In this document: one piece after another, positions 14,094 to 28,619 of the stretch
Layout of the letters: each line of letters starts with the position of its first letter
Position numbering within the stretch: the stretch's first letter is position 1
Origin: Nymphaea colorata
Taxonomy: Eukaryota; Streptophyta; Magnoliopsida; Nymphaeales; Nymphaeaceae
Reading direction: 5' to 3'
Length of the DNA: 64,000 bases
Assembly: GCF_008831285.2 (NCBI RefSeq)
Contig: NC_045150.1
Location: 16,057,362 to 16,121,361, forward strand
Program-made: the position numbers and the translations under genes
The notes under the pieces: model-generated
Databases searched by the model: none
Told to the model about the DNA's origin: nothing
Seen by the model: only the letters and a program-made list of their open reading frames with translations

Positions 14094-17000
14094 CATTCAT
14101 TTCATCACATGAAGTTAATCCAACGGGTTAAACATGTTCCATTTACATTTAATGATTTAAGGGATTGAAATCACAAGCTTGCAAGACGATGAATAAGATT
14201 TCGAACCTTCATTTGATCACCTATAGTTGATCGAATGAGTTTCACATTTCATTGCATTTGCACTGGTTGATTTAAGAAATTGAAATCGCAAGTTTGAATG
14301 AAAGGGATTGCGATTAAAGCGTCCAATTGATCCCTTATTGTTAATGCAACGAGTTAAACAAGTTGTTACGTTGATACTGAATGATTTTGGGGATTGAAAC
14401 AACGAGTTCGTATAAATATTAATGAGATTTAAGTCATTCATTTGCTTCCTTATAGTTAATAAAGTGGGATAGACTTGTCGTTTCATTCATATTGATTGAC
14501 TTAGGGGATTAAAATCACAAATTTGCATAACTACAAATGGGATTTACGACATTCATTTGATCTTTTGTAGTGCATTCAAAGATTTAAACTTGTTATTTCT
14601 ACATCGGACGATTTAAACGATCGAAATCATAAATTCGTTCGAATGCCAATGAGATTTAACCGTTCATTTACTCCCTTATAGTAATCCAATGAGTTGAACT
14701 TGTTATTTGATACTTATAGTAATCGAATGAGTATGACTTGTTGCTGCATCTATATTACGTTATTTAAGGGGTGAATTTAAATCACAAGTTCATATGAACG
14801 CAATTGTTTAAGCCATTCATTTCATCACATGAAGTTAATCCAACGAGTTAAACATGTTCCATTTACATTTAATGATTTAATGGATTGAAATCACAAGCTT
14901 GCAAGACTATGAATAAGATTTCGAACCTTCATTTGATCACCTATAGTTGATCGAATGTGTTTCACATTTTATTGCGTTTGCACTGGTTGATTTAGAAATT
15001 GAAATCGCAAGTTTGAATGAAAGGGATTGCGATTAAAGCATCCATTTGATCCCTTATTGTTAATGCAACGAGTTAAACAAGTTGTTACGTTTATACTAAA
15101 TGATTTTGGGGATTGAAACAACAAGTTCGCATAAATATTAATGAGATTTAAGTCATTCATTTGCTCCTTATAGTTAATAAAGTGGGATCGACTTGTTGTT
15201 TCATTAATATTGATTGGCTTAGGGGATAAAATCACAAATTTGCATAACTACAAATGGGATTTAAGACATTCATTTGATCTTTTGTAGTGAATTCAAAGAT
15301 TTAAACTTGTTGTTTCTCTATCGAACGATTTAAATGATTGAAATCGTAAGTTCGTTTGAATGCCAATGAGATTTAACCGTTCATTTACTCCCTCATAGTT
15401 AGTCAAATGAGTTGAATTTGTTATTTGATCCTTATAGAAAACCGAATCAGAGCAACTTGTTGTTACATCCTTGTTACGTGATTTAAGAGGTGGATTTAAA
15501 TCACAAGTTCATATGAACGCAATTGTTTAAGCCATTCATTTCATCACATGAAGTTAATCCAACGGGTTAAACATGTTCCATTTACATTTAATGATTTAAG
15601 GGATTGAAATCACAAGCTTGCAAGACGATGAATAAGATTTCGAACCTTCATTTGATCACCTATAGTTGATCGAATGAGTTTCACATTTCATTGCATTTGC
15701 ACTGGTGATTTAAGAAATTGAAATCGCAAGTTTGAATGAAAGGGATTGCGATTAAAGCGTCCAATTGATCCCTTATTGTTAATGCAACGAGTTAAACAAG
15801 TTGTTACGTTGATACTGAATGATTTTGGGGATTGAAACAACGAGTTCGTATAAATATTAATGAGATTTAAGTCATTCATTTGCTTCCTTATAGTTAATAA
15901 AGTGGGATAGACTTGTCGTTTCATTCATATTGATTGACTTAGGGGATTAAAATCACAAATTTGCATAACTACAAATGGGATTTACGACATTCATTTGATC
16001 TTTTGTAGTGCATTCAAAGATTTAAACTTGTTATTTCTACATCGGACGATTTAAACGATCGAAATCATAAATTCGTTCGAATGCCAATGAGATTTAACCG
16101 TTCATTTACTCCCTTATAGTAAATCCAATGAGTTGAACTTGTTATTTGATACTTATAGTTAATCGAATGAGTATGACTTGTTGCTGCATCTATATTACGT
16201 TATTTAAGGGGTGAATTTAAATCACAAGTTCATATGAACGCAATTGTTTAAGCCATTCATTTCATCACATGAAGTTAATCCAACGAGTTAAACATGTTCC
16301 ATTTACATTTAATGATTTAATGGATTGAAATCACAAGCTTGCAAGACTATGAATAAGATTTCGAACCTTCATTTGATCACCTATAGTTGATCGAATGTGT
16401 TTCACATTTTATTGCGTTTGCACTGGTTGATTTAGGAAATTGAAATCGCAAGTTTGAATGAAAGGGATTGCGATTAAAGCATCCATTTGATCCCTTATTG
16501 TTAATGCAACGAGTTAAACAAGTTGTTACGTTTATACTAAATGATTTTGGGGATTGAAACAACAAGTTCGCATAAATATTAATGAGATTTAAGTCATTCA
16601 TTTGCTCCTTATAGTTAATAAAGTGGGATCGACTTGTTGTTTCATTAATATTGATTGGCTTAGGGGACTAAAATCACAAATTTGCATAACTACAAATGGG
16701 ATTTAAGACATTCATTTGATCTTTTGTAGTGAATTCAAAGATTTAAACTTGTTGTTTCTCTATCGAACGATTTAAATGATTGAAATCGTAAGTTCGTTTG
16801 AATGCCAATGAGATTTAACCGTTCATTTACTCCCTCATAGTTAGTCAAATGAGTTGAATTTGTTATTTGATCCTTATAGAAAACCGAATCAGAGCAACTT
16901 GTTGTTACATCCTTGTTACGTGATTTAAGAGGTGGATTTAAATCACAAGTTCATATGAACGCAATTGTTTAAGCCATTCATTTCATCACATGAAGTTAAT

Positions 17001-17695
17001 CCAACGGGTTAAACATGTTCCATTTACATTTAATGATTTAAGGGATTGAAATCACAAGCTTGCAAGACGATGAATAAGATTTCGAACCTTCATTTGATCA
17101 CCTATAGTTGATCGAATGAGTTTCACATTTCATTGCATTTGCACTGGTGATTTAAGAAATTGAAATCGCAAGTTTGAATGAAAGGGATTGCGATTAAAGC
17201 GTCCAATTGATCCCTTATTGTTAATGCAACGAGTTAAACAAGTTGTTACGTTGATACTGAATGATTTTGGGGATTGAAACAACGAGTTCGTATAAATATT
17301 AATGAGATTTAAGTCATTCATTTGCTTCCTTATAGTTAATAAAGTGGGATAGACTTGTCGTTTCATTCATATTGATTGACTTAGGGGATTAAAATCACAA
17401 ATTTGCATAACTACAAATGGGATTTACGACATTCATTTGATCTTTTGTAGTGCATTCAAAGATTTAAACTTGTTATTTCTACATCGGACGATTTAAACGA
17501 TCGAAATCATAAATTCGTTCGAATGCCAATGAGATTTAACCGTTCATTTACTCCCTTATAGTAAATCCAATGAGTTGAACTTGTTATTTGATACTTATAG
17601 TTAATCGAATGAGTATGACTTGTTGCTGCATCTATATTACGTTATTTAAGGGGTGAATTTAAATCACAAGTTCATATGAACGCAATTGTTTAAGC

Positions 17696-18417
17696 CATTC
17701 ATTTCATCACATGAAGTTAATCCAACGAGTTAAACATGTTCCATTTACATTTAATGATTTAATGGATTGAAATCACAAGCTTGCAAGACTATGAATAAGA
17801 TTTCGAACCTTCATTTGATCACCTATAGTTGATCGAATGTGTTTCACATTTTATTGCGTTTGCACTGGTTGATTTAGGAAATTGAAATCGCAAGTTTGAA
17901 TGAAAGGGATTGCGATTAAAGCATCCATTTGATCCCTTATTGTTAATGCAACGAGTTAAACAAGTTGTTACGTTTATACTAAATGATTTTGGGGATTGAA
18001 ACAACAAGTTCGCATAAATATTAATGAGATTTAAGTCATTCATTTGCTCCCTTATAGTTAATAAAGTGGGATCGACTTGTTGTTTCATTAATATTGATTG
18101 GCTTAGGGGACTAAAATCACAAATTTGCATAACTACAAATGGGATTTAAGACATTCATTTGATCTTTTGTAGTGAATTCAAAGATTTAAACTTGTTGTTT
18201 CTCTATCGAACGATTTAAATGATTGAAATCGTAAGTTCGTTTGAATGCCAATGAGATTTAACCGTTCATTTACTCCCTCATAGTTAGTCAAATGAGTTGA
18301 ATTTGTTATTTGATCCTTATAGAAAACCGAATCAGAGCAACTTGTTGTTACATCCTTGTTACGTGATTTAAGAGGTGGATTTAAATCACAAGTTCATATG
18401 AACGCAATTGTTTAAGC
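17696..18417 (+). repeat. Reference A-type monomer (722 bp, six sub-units)
   Basis: This is a clean copy of the A monomer. It divides into six related sub-units, each opening with a variant of cattcatttgatc and closing near gatttaag. They lie at U1 17696-17808 (113 bp), U2 17809-17921 (113), U3 17922-18036 (115), U4 18037-18151 (115), U5 18152-18262 (111) and U6 18263-18417 (155). Sub-units share the order: cattcattt, a ttatagttaat-like block, a gagttaaacttgtt-like block, a gatttaa...gattgaaatc block, then a caagttc...gaat block. A-diagnostic bases include aacgagtt, tttaatggattg and gactatgaat in U1, gtgtttcac in U2, and ggatcgacttg with ttggcttag in U4. The family is the same one that lies inverted and diverged at 46989-49605. 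Confidence 0.95.
18263..18417 (+). repeat. Enlarged sub-unit U6 with internal 40-bp duplication
   Basis: U6 is 155 bp, whereas the other five sub-units are 111-115 bp. The front part is present twice in diverged form: atttactccctcatagtta begins at 18268 and atttgatccttatagaaaa at 18308, an offset of 40 bp. Each copy is followed by a gagttgaatttgtt- or agcaacttgttgtt-like block. Subtracting 40 bp leaves 115 bp, the normal sub-unit length. The same enlargement is in every full monomer examined, A and B, so it predates the A/B split. Confidence 0.85.
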
Positions 18418-18449
18418 CATTCATTTCATCACATGAAGTTAATCCAACG
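18379..18449 (+). repeat. 71-bp block identical in A and B monomers
   Basis: From atttaaatcacaagttcat at the end of U6 to gttaatccaacg at the start of the next U1, the reference A and B copies show no difference over 71 bp. This is the longest A/B-identical stretch I found in the monomer, and it spans the monomer junction. It contains the short palindrome ttcatatgaa. It also stays intact in the stretches where A/B-differing positions have lost bases. Confidence 0.75.
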
Positions 18450-19138
18450 GGTTAAACATGTTCCATTTACATTTAATGATTTAAGGGATTGAAATCACAA
18501 GCTTGCAAGACGATGAATAAGATTTCGAACCTTCATTTGATCACCTATAGTTGATCGAATGAGTTTCACATTTCATTGCATTTGCACTGGTTGATTTAAG
18601 AAATTGAAATCGCAAGTTTGAATGAAAGGGATTGCGATTAAAGCGTCCAATTGATCCTTATTGTTAATGCAACGAGTTAAACAAGTTGTTACGTTGATAC
18701 TGAATGATTTTGGGGATTGAAACAACGAGTTCGTATAAATATTAATGAGATTTAAGTCATTCATTTGCTTCCTTATAGTTAATAAAGTGGGATAGACTTG
18801 TCGTTTCATTCATATTGATTGACTTAGGGGATTAAAATCACAAATTTGCATAACTACAAATGGGATTTACGACATTCATTTGATCTTTTGTAGTGCATTC
18901 AAAGATTTAAACTTGTTATTTCTACATCGGACGATTTAAACGATCGAAATCATAAATTCGTTCGAATGCCAATGAGATTTAACCGTTCATTTACTCCCTT
19001 ATAGTAAATCCAATGAGTTGAACTTGTTATTTGATACTTATAGTTAATCGAATGAGTATGACTTGTTGCTGCATCTATATTACGTTATTTAAGGGGTGAA
19101 TTTAAATCACAAGTTCATATGAACGCAATTGTTTAAGC
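18418..19138 (+). repeat. Reference B-type monomer (721 bp)
   Basis: This is a clean copy of the B monomer, directly following the A copy and completing one 1443-bp dimer. B-diagnostic bases include aacgggtt, tttaagggattg and gacgatgaat in U1, gagtttcac in U2, cgtccaattg in U3, ggatagacttg with ttgacttag in U4, and atcggacg with aaacgatcg in U5. My hand alignment to the A copy at 17696 gives roughly 52 mismatches over 722 bp. They are unevenly spread: about 3 in U1, 4 in U2, 6 in U3, 7 in U4, 10 in U5 and 22 in U6. The counts were made by eye and may be off by a few. Confidence 0.93.
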
Positions 19139-22100
19139 CATTCATTTCATCACATGAAGTTAATCCAACGAGTTAAACATGTTCCATTTACATTTAATGA
19201 TTTAATGGATTGAAATCACAAGCTTGCAAGACTATGAATAAGATTTCGAACCTTCATTTGATCACCTATAGTTGATCGAATGTGTTTCACATTTTATTGC
19301 GTTTGCACTGGTTGATTTAGGAAATTGAAATCGCAAGTTTGAATGAAAGGGATTGCGATTAAAGCATCCATTTGATCCCTTATTGTTAATGCAACGAGTT
19401 AAACAAGTTGTTACGTTTATACTAAATGATTTTGGGGATTGAAACAACAAGTTCGCATAAATATTAATGAGATTTAAGTCATTCATTTGCTCCCTTATAG
19501 TTAATAAAGTGGGATCGACTTGTTGTTTCATTAATATTGATTGGCTTAGGGGACTAAAATCACAAATTTGCATAACTACAAATGGGATTTAAGACATTCA
19601 TTTGATCTTTTGTAGTGAATTCAAAGATTTAAACTTGTGTTTCTCTATCGAACGATTTAAATGATTGAAATCGTAAGTTCGTTTGAATGCCAATGAGATT
19701 TAACCGTTCATTTACTCCCTCATAGTTAGTCAAATGAGTTGAATTTGTTATTTGATCCTTATAGAAAACCGAATCAGAGCAACTTGTTGTTACATCCTTG
19801 TTACGTGATTTAAGAGGTGGATTTAAATCACAAGTTCATATGAACGCAATTGTTTAAGCCATTCATTTCATCACATGAAGTTAATCCAACGGGTTAAACA
19901 TGTTCCATTTACATTTAATGATTTAAGGGATTGAAATCACAAGCTTGCAAGACGATGAATAAGATTTCGAACCTTCATTTGATCACCTATAGTTGATCGA
20001 ATGAGTTTCACATTTCATTGCATTTGCACTGGTTGATTTAAGAAATTGAAATCGCAAGTTTGAATGAAAGGGATTGCGATTAAAGCGTCCAATTGATCCC
20101 TTATTGTTAATGCAACGAGTTAAACAAGTTGTTACGTTGATACTGAATGATTTTGGGGATTGAAACAACGAGTTCGTATAAATATTAATGAGATTTAAGT
20201 CATTCATTTGCTTCCTTATAGTTAATAAAGTGGGATAGACTTGTCGTTTCATTCATATTGATTGACTTAGGGGATTAAAATCACAAATTTGCATAACTAC
20301 AAATGGGATTTACGACATTCATTTGATCTTTTGTAGTGCATTCAAAGATTTAAACTTGTTATTTCTACATCGACGATTTAAACGATCGAAATCATAAATT
20401 CGTTCGAATGCCAATGAGATTTAACCGTTCATTTACTCCCTTATAGTAAATCCAATGAGTTGAACTTGTTATTTGATACTTATAGTTAATCGAATGAGTA
20501 TGACTTGTTGCTGCATCTATATTACGTTATTTAAGGGGTGAATTTAAATCACAAGTTCATATGAACGCAATTGTTTAAGCCATTCATTTCATCACATGAA
20601 GTTAATCCAACGAGTTAAACATGTTCCATTTACATTTAATGATTTAATGGATTGAAATCACAAGCTTGCAAGACTATGAATAAGATTTCGAACCTTCATT
20701 TGATCACCTATAGTTGATCGAATGTGTTTCACATTTTATTGCGTTTGCACTGGTTGATTTAGAAATTGAAATCGCAAGTTTGAATGAAAGGGATTGCGAT
20801 TAAAGCATCCATTTGATCCCTTATTGTTAATGCAACGAGTTAAACAAGTTGTTACGTTTATACTAAATGATTTTGGGGATTGAAACAACAGTTCGCATAA
20901 ATATTAATGAGATTTAAGTCATTCATTTGCTCCCTTATAGTTAATAAAGTGGGATCGACTTGTTGTTTCATTAATATTGATTGGCTTAGGGGACTAAAAT
21001 CACAAATTTGCATAACTACAAATGGGATTTAAGACATTCATTTGATCTTTTGTAGTGAATTCAAAGATTTAAACTTGTTTTTCTCTATCGAACGATTTAA
21101 ATGATTGAAATCGTAAGTTCGTTGAATGCCAATGAGATTTAACCGTTCATTTACTCCCTCATAGTTAGTCAAATGAGTTGAATTTGTTATTTGATCCTTA
21201 TAGAAAACCGAATCAGAGCAACTTGTTGTTACATCCTTGTTACGTGATTTAAGAGGTGGATTTAAATCACAAGTTCATATGAACGCAATTGTTTAAGCCA
21301 TTCATTTCATCACATGAAGTTAATCCAACGGGTTAAACATGTTCCATTTACATTTAATGATTTAAGGATTGAAATCACAAGCTTGCAAGACGATGAATAA
21401 GATTTCGAACCTTCATTTGATCACCTATAGTTGATCGAATGAGTTTCACATTTCATTGCATTTGCACTGGTTGATTTAAGAAATTGAAATCGCAAGTTTG
21501 AATGAAAGGGATTGCGATTAAAGCGTCCAATTGATCCCTTATTGTTAATGCAACGAGTTAAACAAGTTGTTACGTTGATACTGATGATTTTGGGGATTGA
21601 AACAACGAGTTCGTATAAATATTAATGAGATTTAAGTCATTCATTTGCTTCCTTATAGTTAATAAAGTGGGATAGACTTGTCGTTTCATTCATATTGATT
21701 GACTTAGGGGATTAAAATCACAAATTTGCATAACTACAAATGGGATTTACGACATTCATTTGATCTTTTGTAGTGCATTCAAAGATTTAAACTTGTTATT
21801 TCTACATCGGACGATTTAAACGATCGAAATCATAAATTCGTTCGAATGCCAATGAGATTTAACCGTTCATTTACTCCCTTATAGTAAATCCAATGAGTTG
21901 AACTTGTTATTTGATACTTATAGTTAATCGAATGAGTATGACTTGTTGCTGCATCTATATTACGTTATTTAAGGGTGAATTTAAATCACAAGTTCATATG
22001 AACGCAATTGTTTAAGCCATTCATTTCATCACATGAAGTTAATCCAACGAGTTAAACATGTTCCATTTACATTTAATGATTTAATGGATTGAAATCACAA

Positions 22101-25049
22101 GCTTGCAAGACTATGAATAAGATTTCGAACCTTCATTTGATCACCTATAGTTGATCGAATGTGTTTCACATTTTATTGCGTTTGCACTGGTTGATTTAGG
22201 AAATTGAAATCGCAAGTTTGAATGAAAGGGATTGCGATTAAAGCATCCATTTGATCCCTTATTGTTAATGCAACGAGTTAAACAAGTTGTTACGTTTATA
22301 CTAAATGATTTTGGGGATTGAAACAACAAGTTCGCATAAATATTAATGAGATTTAAGTCATTCATTTGCTCCCTTATAGTTAATAAAGTGGGATCGACTT
22401 GTTGTTTCATTAATATTGATTGGCTTAGGGGACTAAAATCACAAATTTGCATAACTACAAATGGGATTTAAGACATTCATTTGATCTTTTGTAGTGAATT
22501 CAAAGATTTAAACTTGTTGTTTCTCTATCGAACGATTTAAATGATTGAAATCGTAAGTTCGTTTGAATGCCAATGAGATTTAACCGTTCATTTACTCCCT
22601 CATAGTTAGTCAAATGAGTTGAATTTGTTATTTGATCCTTATAGAAAACCGAATCAGAGCAACTTGTTGTTACATCCTTGTTACGTGATTTAAGAGGTGG
22701 ATTTAAATCACAAGTTCATATGAACGCAATTGTTTAAGCCATTCATTTCATCACATGAAGTTAATCCAACGGGTTAAACATGTTCCATTTACATTTAATG
22801 ATTTAAGGGATTGAAATCACAAGCTTGCAAGACGATGAATAAGATTTCGAACCTTCATTTGATCACCTATAGTTGATCGAATGAGTTTCACATTTCATTG
22901 CATTTGCACTGGATGATTTAAGAAATTGAAATCGCAAGTTTGAATGAAAGGGATTGCGATTAAAGCGTCCAATTGATCCCTTATTGTTAATGCAACGAGT
23001 TAAACAAGTTGTTACGTTGATACTGATGATTTTGGGGATTGAAACAACGAGTTCGTATAAATATTAATGAGATTTAAGTCATTCATTTGCTTCCTTATAG
23101 TTAATAAAGTGGGATAGACTTGTCGTTTCATTCATATTGATTGACTTAGGGGATTAAAATCACAAATTTGCATAACTACAAATGGGATTTACGACATTCA
23201 TTTGATCTTTTGTAGTGCATTCAAAGATTTAAACTTGTTATTTCTACATCGGACGATTTAAACGATCGAAATCATAAATTCGTTCGAATGCCAATGAGAT
23301 TTAACCGTTCATTTACTCCCTTATAGTAAATCCAATGAGTTGAACTTGTTATTTGATACTTATAGTTAATCGAATGAGTATGACTTGTTGCTGCATCTAT
23401 ATTACGTTATTTAAGGGGTGAATTTAAATCACAAGTTCATATGAACGCAATTGTTTAAGCCATTCATTTCATCACATGAAGTTAATCCAACGAGTTAAAC
23501 ATGTTCCATTTACATTTAATGATTTAATGGATTGAAATCACAAGCTTGCAAGACTATGAATAAGATTTCGAACCTTCATTTGATCACCTATAGTTGATCG
23601 AATGTGTTTCACATTTTATTGCGTTTGCACTGGTTGATTTAGAAATTGAAATCGCAAGTTTGAATGAAAGGGATTGCGATTAAAGCATCCATTTGATCCC
23701 TTATTGTTAATGCAACGAGTTAAACAAGTTGTTACGTTTATACTAAATGATTTTGGGGATTGAAACAACAAGTTCGCATAAATATTAATGAGATTTAAGT
23801 CATTCATTTGCTCCCTTATAGTTAATAAAGTGGGATCGACTTGTTGTTTCATTAATATTGATTGGCTTAGGGGACTAAAATCACAAATTTGCATAACTAC
23901 AAATGGGATTTAAGACATTCATTTGATCTTTTGTAGTGAATTCAAAGATTTAAACTTGTTGTTTCTCTATCGAACGATTTAAATGATTGAAATCGTAAGT
24001 TCGTTTGAATGCCAATGAGATTTAACCGTTCATTTACTCCCTCATAGTTAGTCAAATGAGTTGAATTTGTTATTTGATCCTTATAGAAAACCGAATCAGA
24101 GCAACTTGTTGTTACATCCTTGTTACGTGATTTAAGAGGTGGATTTAAATCACAAGTTCATATGAACGCAATTGTTTAAGCCATTCATTTCATCACATGA
24201 AGTTAATCCAACGGGTTAAACATGTTCCATTTACATTTAATGATTTAAGGATTGAAATCACAAGCTTGCAAGACGATGAATAAGATTTCGAACCTTCATT
24301 TGATCACCTATAGTTGATCGAATGAGTTTCACATTTCATTGCATTTGCACTGGTTGATTTAAGAAATTGAAATCGCAAGTTTGAATGAAAGGGATTGCGA
24401 TTAAAGCGTCCAATTGATCCCTTATTGTTAATGCAACGAGTTAAACAAGTTGTTACGTTGATACTGAATGATTTTGGGGATTGAAACAACGAGTTCGTAT
24501 AAATATTAATGAGATTTAAGTCATTCATTTGCTTCCTTATAGTTAATAAAGTGGGATAGACTTGTCGTTTCATTCATATTGATTGACTTAGGGGATTAAA
24601 ATCACAAATTTGCATAACTACAAATGGGATTTACGACATTCATTTGATCTTTTGTAGTGCATTCAAAGATTTAAACTTGTTATTTCTACATCGGACGATT
24701 TAAACGATCGAAATCATAAATTCGTTCGAATGCCAATGAGATTTAACCGTTCATTTACTCCCTTATAGTAAATCCAATGAGTTGAACTTGTTATTTGATA
24801 CTTATAGTTAATCGAATGAGTATGACTTGTTGCTGCATCTATATTACGTTATTTAAGGGGTGAATTTAAATCACAAGTTCATATGAACGCAATTGTTTAA
24901 GCCATTCATTTCATCACATGAAGTTAATCCAACGAGTTAAACATGTTCCATTTACATTTAATGATTTAATGGATTGAAATCACAAGCTTGCAAGACTATG
25001 AATAAGATTTCGAACCTTCATTTGATCACCTATAGTTGATCGAATGTGT

Positions 25050-25930
25050 TTCACATTTATTGCATTTGCACTGGTTGATTTAAGAAATTGAAATCGCAAG
25101 TTTGAATGAAAGGGATTGCGATTAAAGCATCCATTGATCCCTTATTGTTAATGCAACGAGTTAAACAAGTTGTTACGTTATACTAATGATTTTGGGGATT
25201 GAAACAACGAGTTCGTATAAATATTAATGAGATTTAAGTCATTCATTTGCTCCTTATAGTTAATAAAGTGGGATAGACTTGTCGTTTCATTCATATTGAT
25301 TGACTTAGGGGATTAAAATCACAAATTTGCATAACTACAAATGGGATTTAGACATTCATTTGATCTTTTGTAGTGAATTCAAAGATTTAAACTTGTTATT
25401 TCTCATCGAACGATTTAAACGATGAAATCATAATTCGTTGAATGCCAATGAGATTTAACCGTTCATTTACTCCCTCATAGTTATCAATGAGTTGAATTGT
25501 TATTTGATACTTATAGAAATCGAATGAGTAGACTTGTTGTCATCTTTTACGTTATTTAAGGGTGATTTAAATCACAAGTTCATATGAACGCAATTGTTTA
25601 AGCCATTCATTTCATCACATGAAGTTAATCCAACGAGTTAAACATGTTCCATTTACATTTAATGATTTAAGGATTGAAATCACAAGCTTGCAAGACATGA
25701 ATAAGATTTCGAACCTTCATTTGATCACCTATAGTTGATCGAATGGTTTCACATTTCATTGCATTTGCACTGGTTGATTTAAGAAATTGAAATCGCAAGT
25801 TTGAATGAAAGGGATTGCGATTAAAGCATCCATTTGATCCCTTATTGTTAATGCAACGAGTTAAACAAGTTGTTACGTTTATACTAAATGATTTTGGGGA
25901 TTGAAACAACAGTTCGTATAAATATTAATG
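25050..25930 (+). other. Array stretch with bases missing at A/B-variable sites
   Basis: Single bases are absent exactly where A and B differ. Examples are gcatccattgatcc near 25126, gttatactaatg at 25177-25188 (A has gtttatactaaatg, B has gttgatactgaatg), gacatgaat at 25694 (A gactatgaat, B gacgatgaat) and cgaatggtttcac near 25740 (A gtg, B gag). Positions shared by A and B remain intact. This is the pattern expected if a consensus caller dropped columns with conflicting bases. Confidence 0.8.
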
Positions 25931-28619
25931 AGATTTAAGTCATTCATTTGCTCCTTATAGTTAATAAAGTGGGATCGACTTGTTGTTTCATTAATATTGA
26001 TTGGCTTAGGGGACTAAAATCACAAATTTGCATAACTACAAATGGGATTTAAGACATTCATTTGATCTTTTGTAGTGAATTCAAAGATTTAAACTTGTTT
26101 TTCTCTATCGAACGATTTAAATGATTGAAATCGTAAGTTCGTTTGAATGCCAATGAGATTTAACCGTTCATTTACTCCCTCATAGTTAGTCAAATGAGTT
26201 GAATTTGTTATTTGATCCTTATAGAAAACGAATCAGAGCAACTTGTTGTTACATCCTTGTTACGTGATTTAAGAGGTGGATTTAAATCACAAGTTCATAT
26301 GAACGCAATTGTTTAAGCCATTCATTTCATCACATGAAGTTAATCCAACGGGTTAAACATGTTCCATTTACATTTAATGATTTAAGGGATTGAAATCACA
26401 AGCTTGCAAGACGATGAATAAGATTTCGAACCTTCATTTGATCACCTATAGTTGATCGAATGAGTTTCACATTTCATTGCATTTGCACTGGTTGATTTAA
26501 GAAATTGAAATCGCAAGTTTGAATGAAAGGGATTGCGATTAAAGCGTCCATTGATCCCTTATTGTTAATGCAACGAGTTAAACAAGTTGTTACGTTGATA
26601 CTGAATGATTTTGGGGATTGAAACAACGAGTTCGTATAAATATTAATGAGATTTAAGTCATTCATTTGCTTCCTTATAGTTAATAAAGTGGGATAGACTT
26701 GTCGTTTCATTCATATTGATTGACTTAGGGGATTAAAATCACAAATTTGCATAACTACAAATGGGATTTACGACATTCATTTGATCTTTTGTAGTGATTC
26801 AAAGATTTAAACTTGTTATTTCTACATCGGACGATTTAAACGATCGAAATCATAAATTCGTTCGAATGCCAATGAGATTTAACCGTTCATTTACTCCCTT
26901 ATAGTAAATCCAATGAGTTGAACTTGTTATTTGATACTTATAGTTAATCGAATGAGTATGACTTGTTGCTGCATCTATATTACGTTATTTAAGGGGTGAA
27001 TTTAAATCACAAGTTCATATGAACGCAATTGTTTAAGCCATTCATTTCATCACATGAAGTTAATCCAACGAGTTAAACATGTTCCATTTACATTTAATGA
27101 TTTAATGGATTGAAATCACAAGCTTGCAAGACTATGAATAAGATTTCGAACCTTCATTTGATCACCTATAGTTGATCGAATGTGTTTCACATTTATTGCG
27201 TTTGCACTGGTTGATTTAAGAAATTGAAATCGCAAGTTTGAATGAAAGGGATTGCGATTAAAGCATCCATTTGATCCCTTATTGTTAATGCAACGAGTTA
27301 AACAAGTTGTTACGTTTATACTAAATGATTTTGGGGATTGAAACAACAAGTTCGTATAAATATTAATGAGATTTAAGTCATTCATTTGCTCCTTATAGTT
27401 AATAAAGTGGGATCGACTTGTTGTTTCATTAATATTGATTGGCTTAGGGGACTAAAATCACAAATTTGCATAACTACAAATGGGATTTAAGACATTCATT
27501 TGATCTTTTGTAGTGAATTCAAAGATTTAAACTTGTTGTTTCTCTATCGAACGATTTAAATGATTGAAATCGTAAGTTCGTTTGAATGCCAATGAGATTT
27601 AACCGTTCATTTACTCCCTCATAGTTAGTCAAATGAGTTGAATTTGTTATTTGATCCTTATAGAAAACCGAATCAGAGCAACTTGTTGTTACATCCTTGT
27701 TACGTGATTTAAGAGGTGATTTAAATCACAAGTTCATATGAACGCAATTGTTTAAGCCATTCATTTCATCACATGAAGTTAATCCAACGGTTAAACATGT
27801 TCCATTTACATTTAATGATTTAAGGATTGAAATCACAAGCTTGCAAGACGATGAATAAGATTTCGAACCTTCATTTGATCACCTATAGTTGATCGAATGA
27901 GTTTCACATTTCATTGCATTTGCACTGGTTGATTTAAGAAATTGAAATCGCAAGTTTGAATGAAAGGGATTGCGATTAAAGCGTCCAATTGATCCCTTAT
28001 TGTTAATGCAACGAGTTAAACAAGTTGTTACGTTGATACTGAATGATTTTGGGGATTGAAACAACGAGTTCGTATAAATATTAATGAGATTTAAGTCATT
28101 CATTTGCTTCCTTATAGTTAATAAAGTGGGATAGACTTGTCGTTTCATTCATATTGATTGACTTAGGGGATTAAAATCACAAATTTGCATAACTACAAAT
28201 GGGATTTACGACATTCATTTGATCTTTTGTAGTGAATTCAAAGATTTAAACTTGTTATTTCTACATCGGACGATTTAAACGATCGAAATCATAAATTCGT
28301 TCGAATGCCAATGAGATTTAACCGTTCATTTACTCCCTTATAGTAAATCCAATGAGTTGAACTTGTTATTTGATACTTATAGTTAATCGAATGAGTATGA
28401 CTTGTTGCTGCATCTATATTACGTTATTTAAGGGGTGAATTTAAATCACAAGTTCATATGAACGCAATTGTTTAAGCCATTCATTTCATCACATGAAGTT
28501 AATCCAACGAGTTAAACATGTTCCATTTACATTTAATGATTTAATGGATTGAAATCACAAGCTTGCAAGACTATGAATAAGATTTCGAACCTTCATTTGA
28601 TCACCTATAGTTGATCGAA

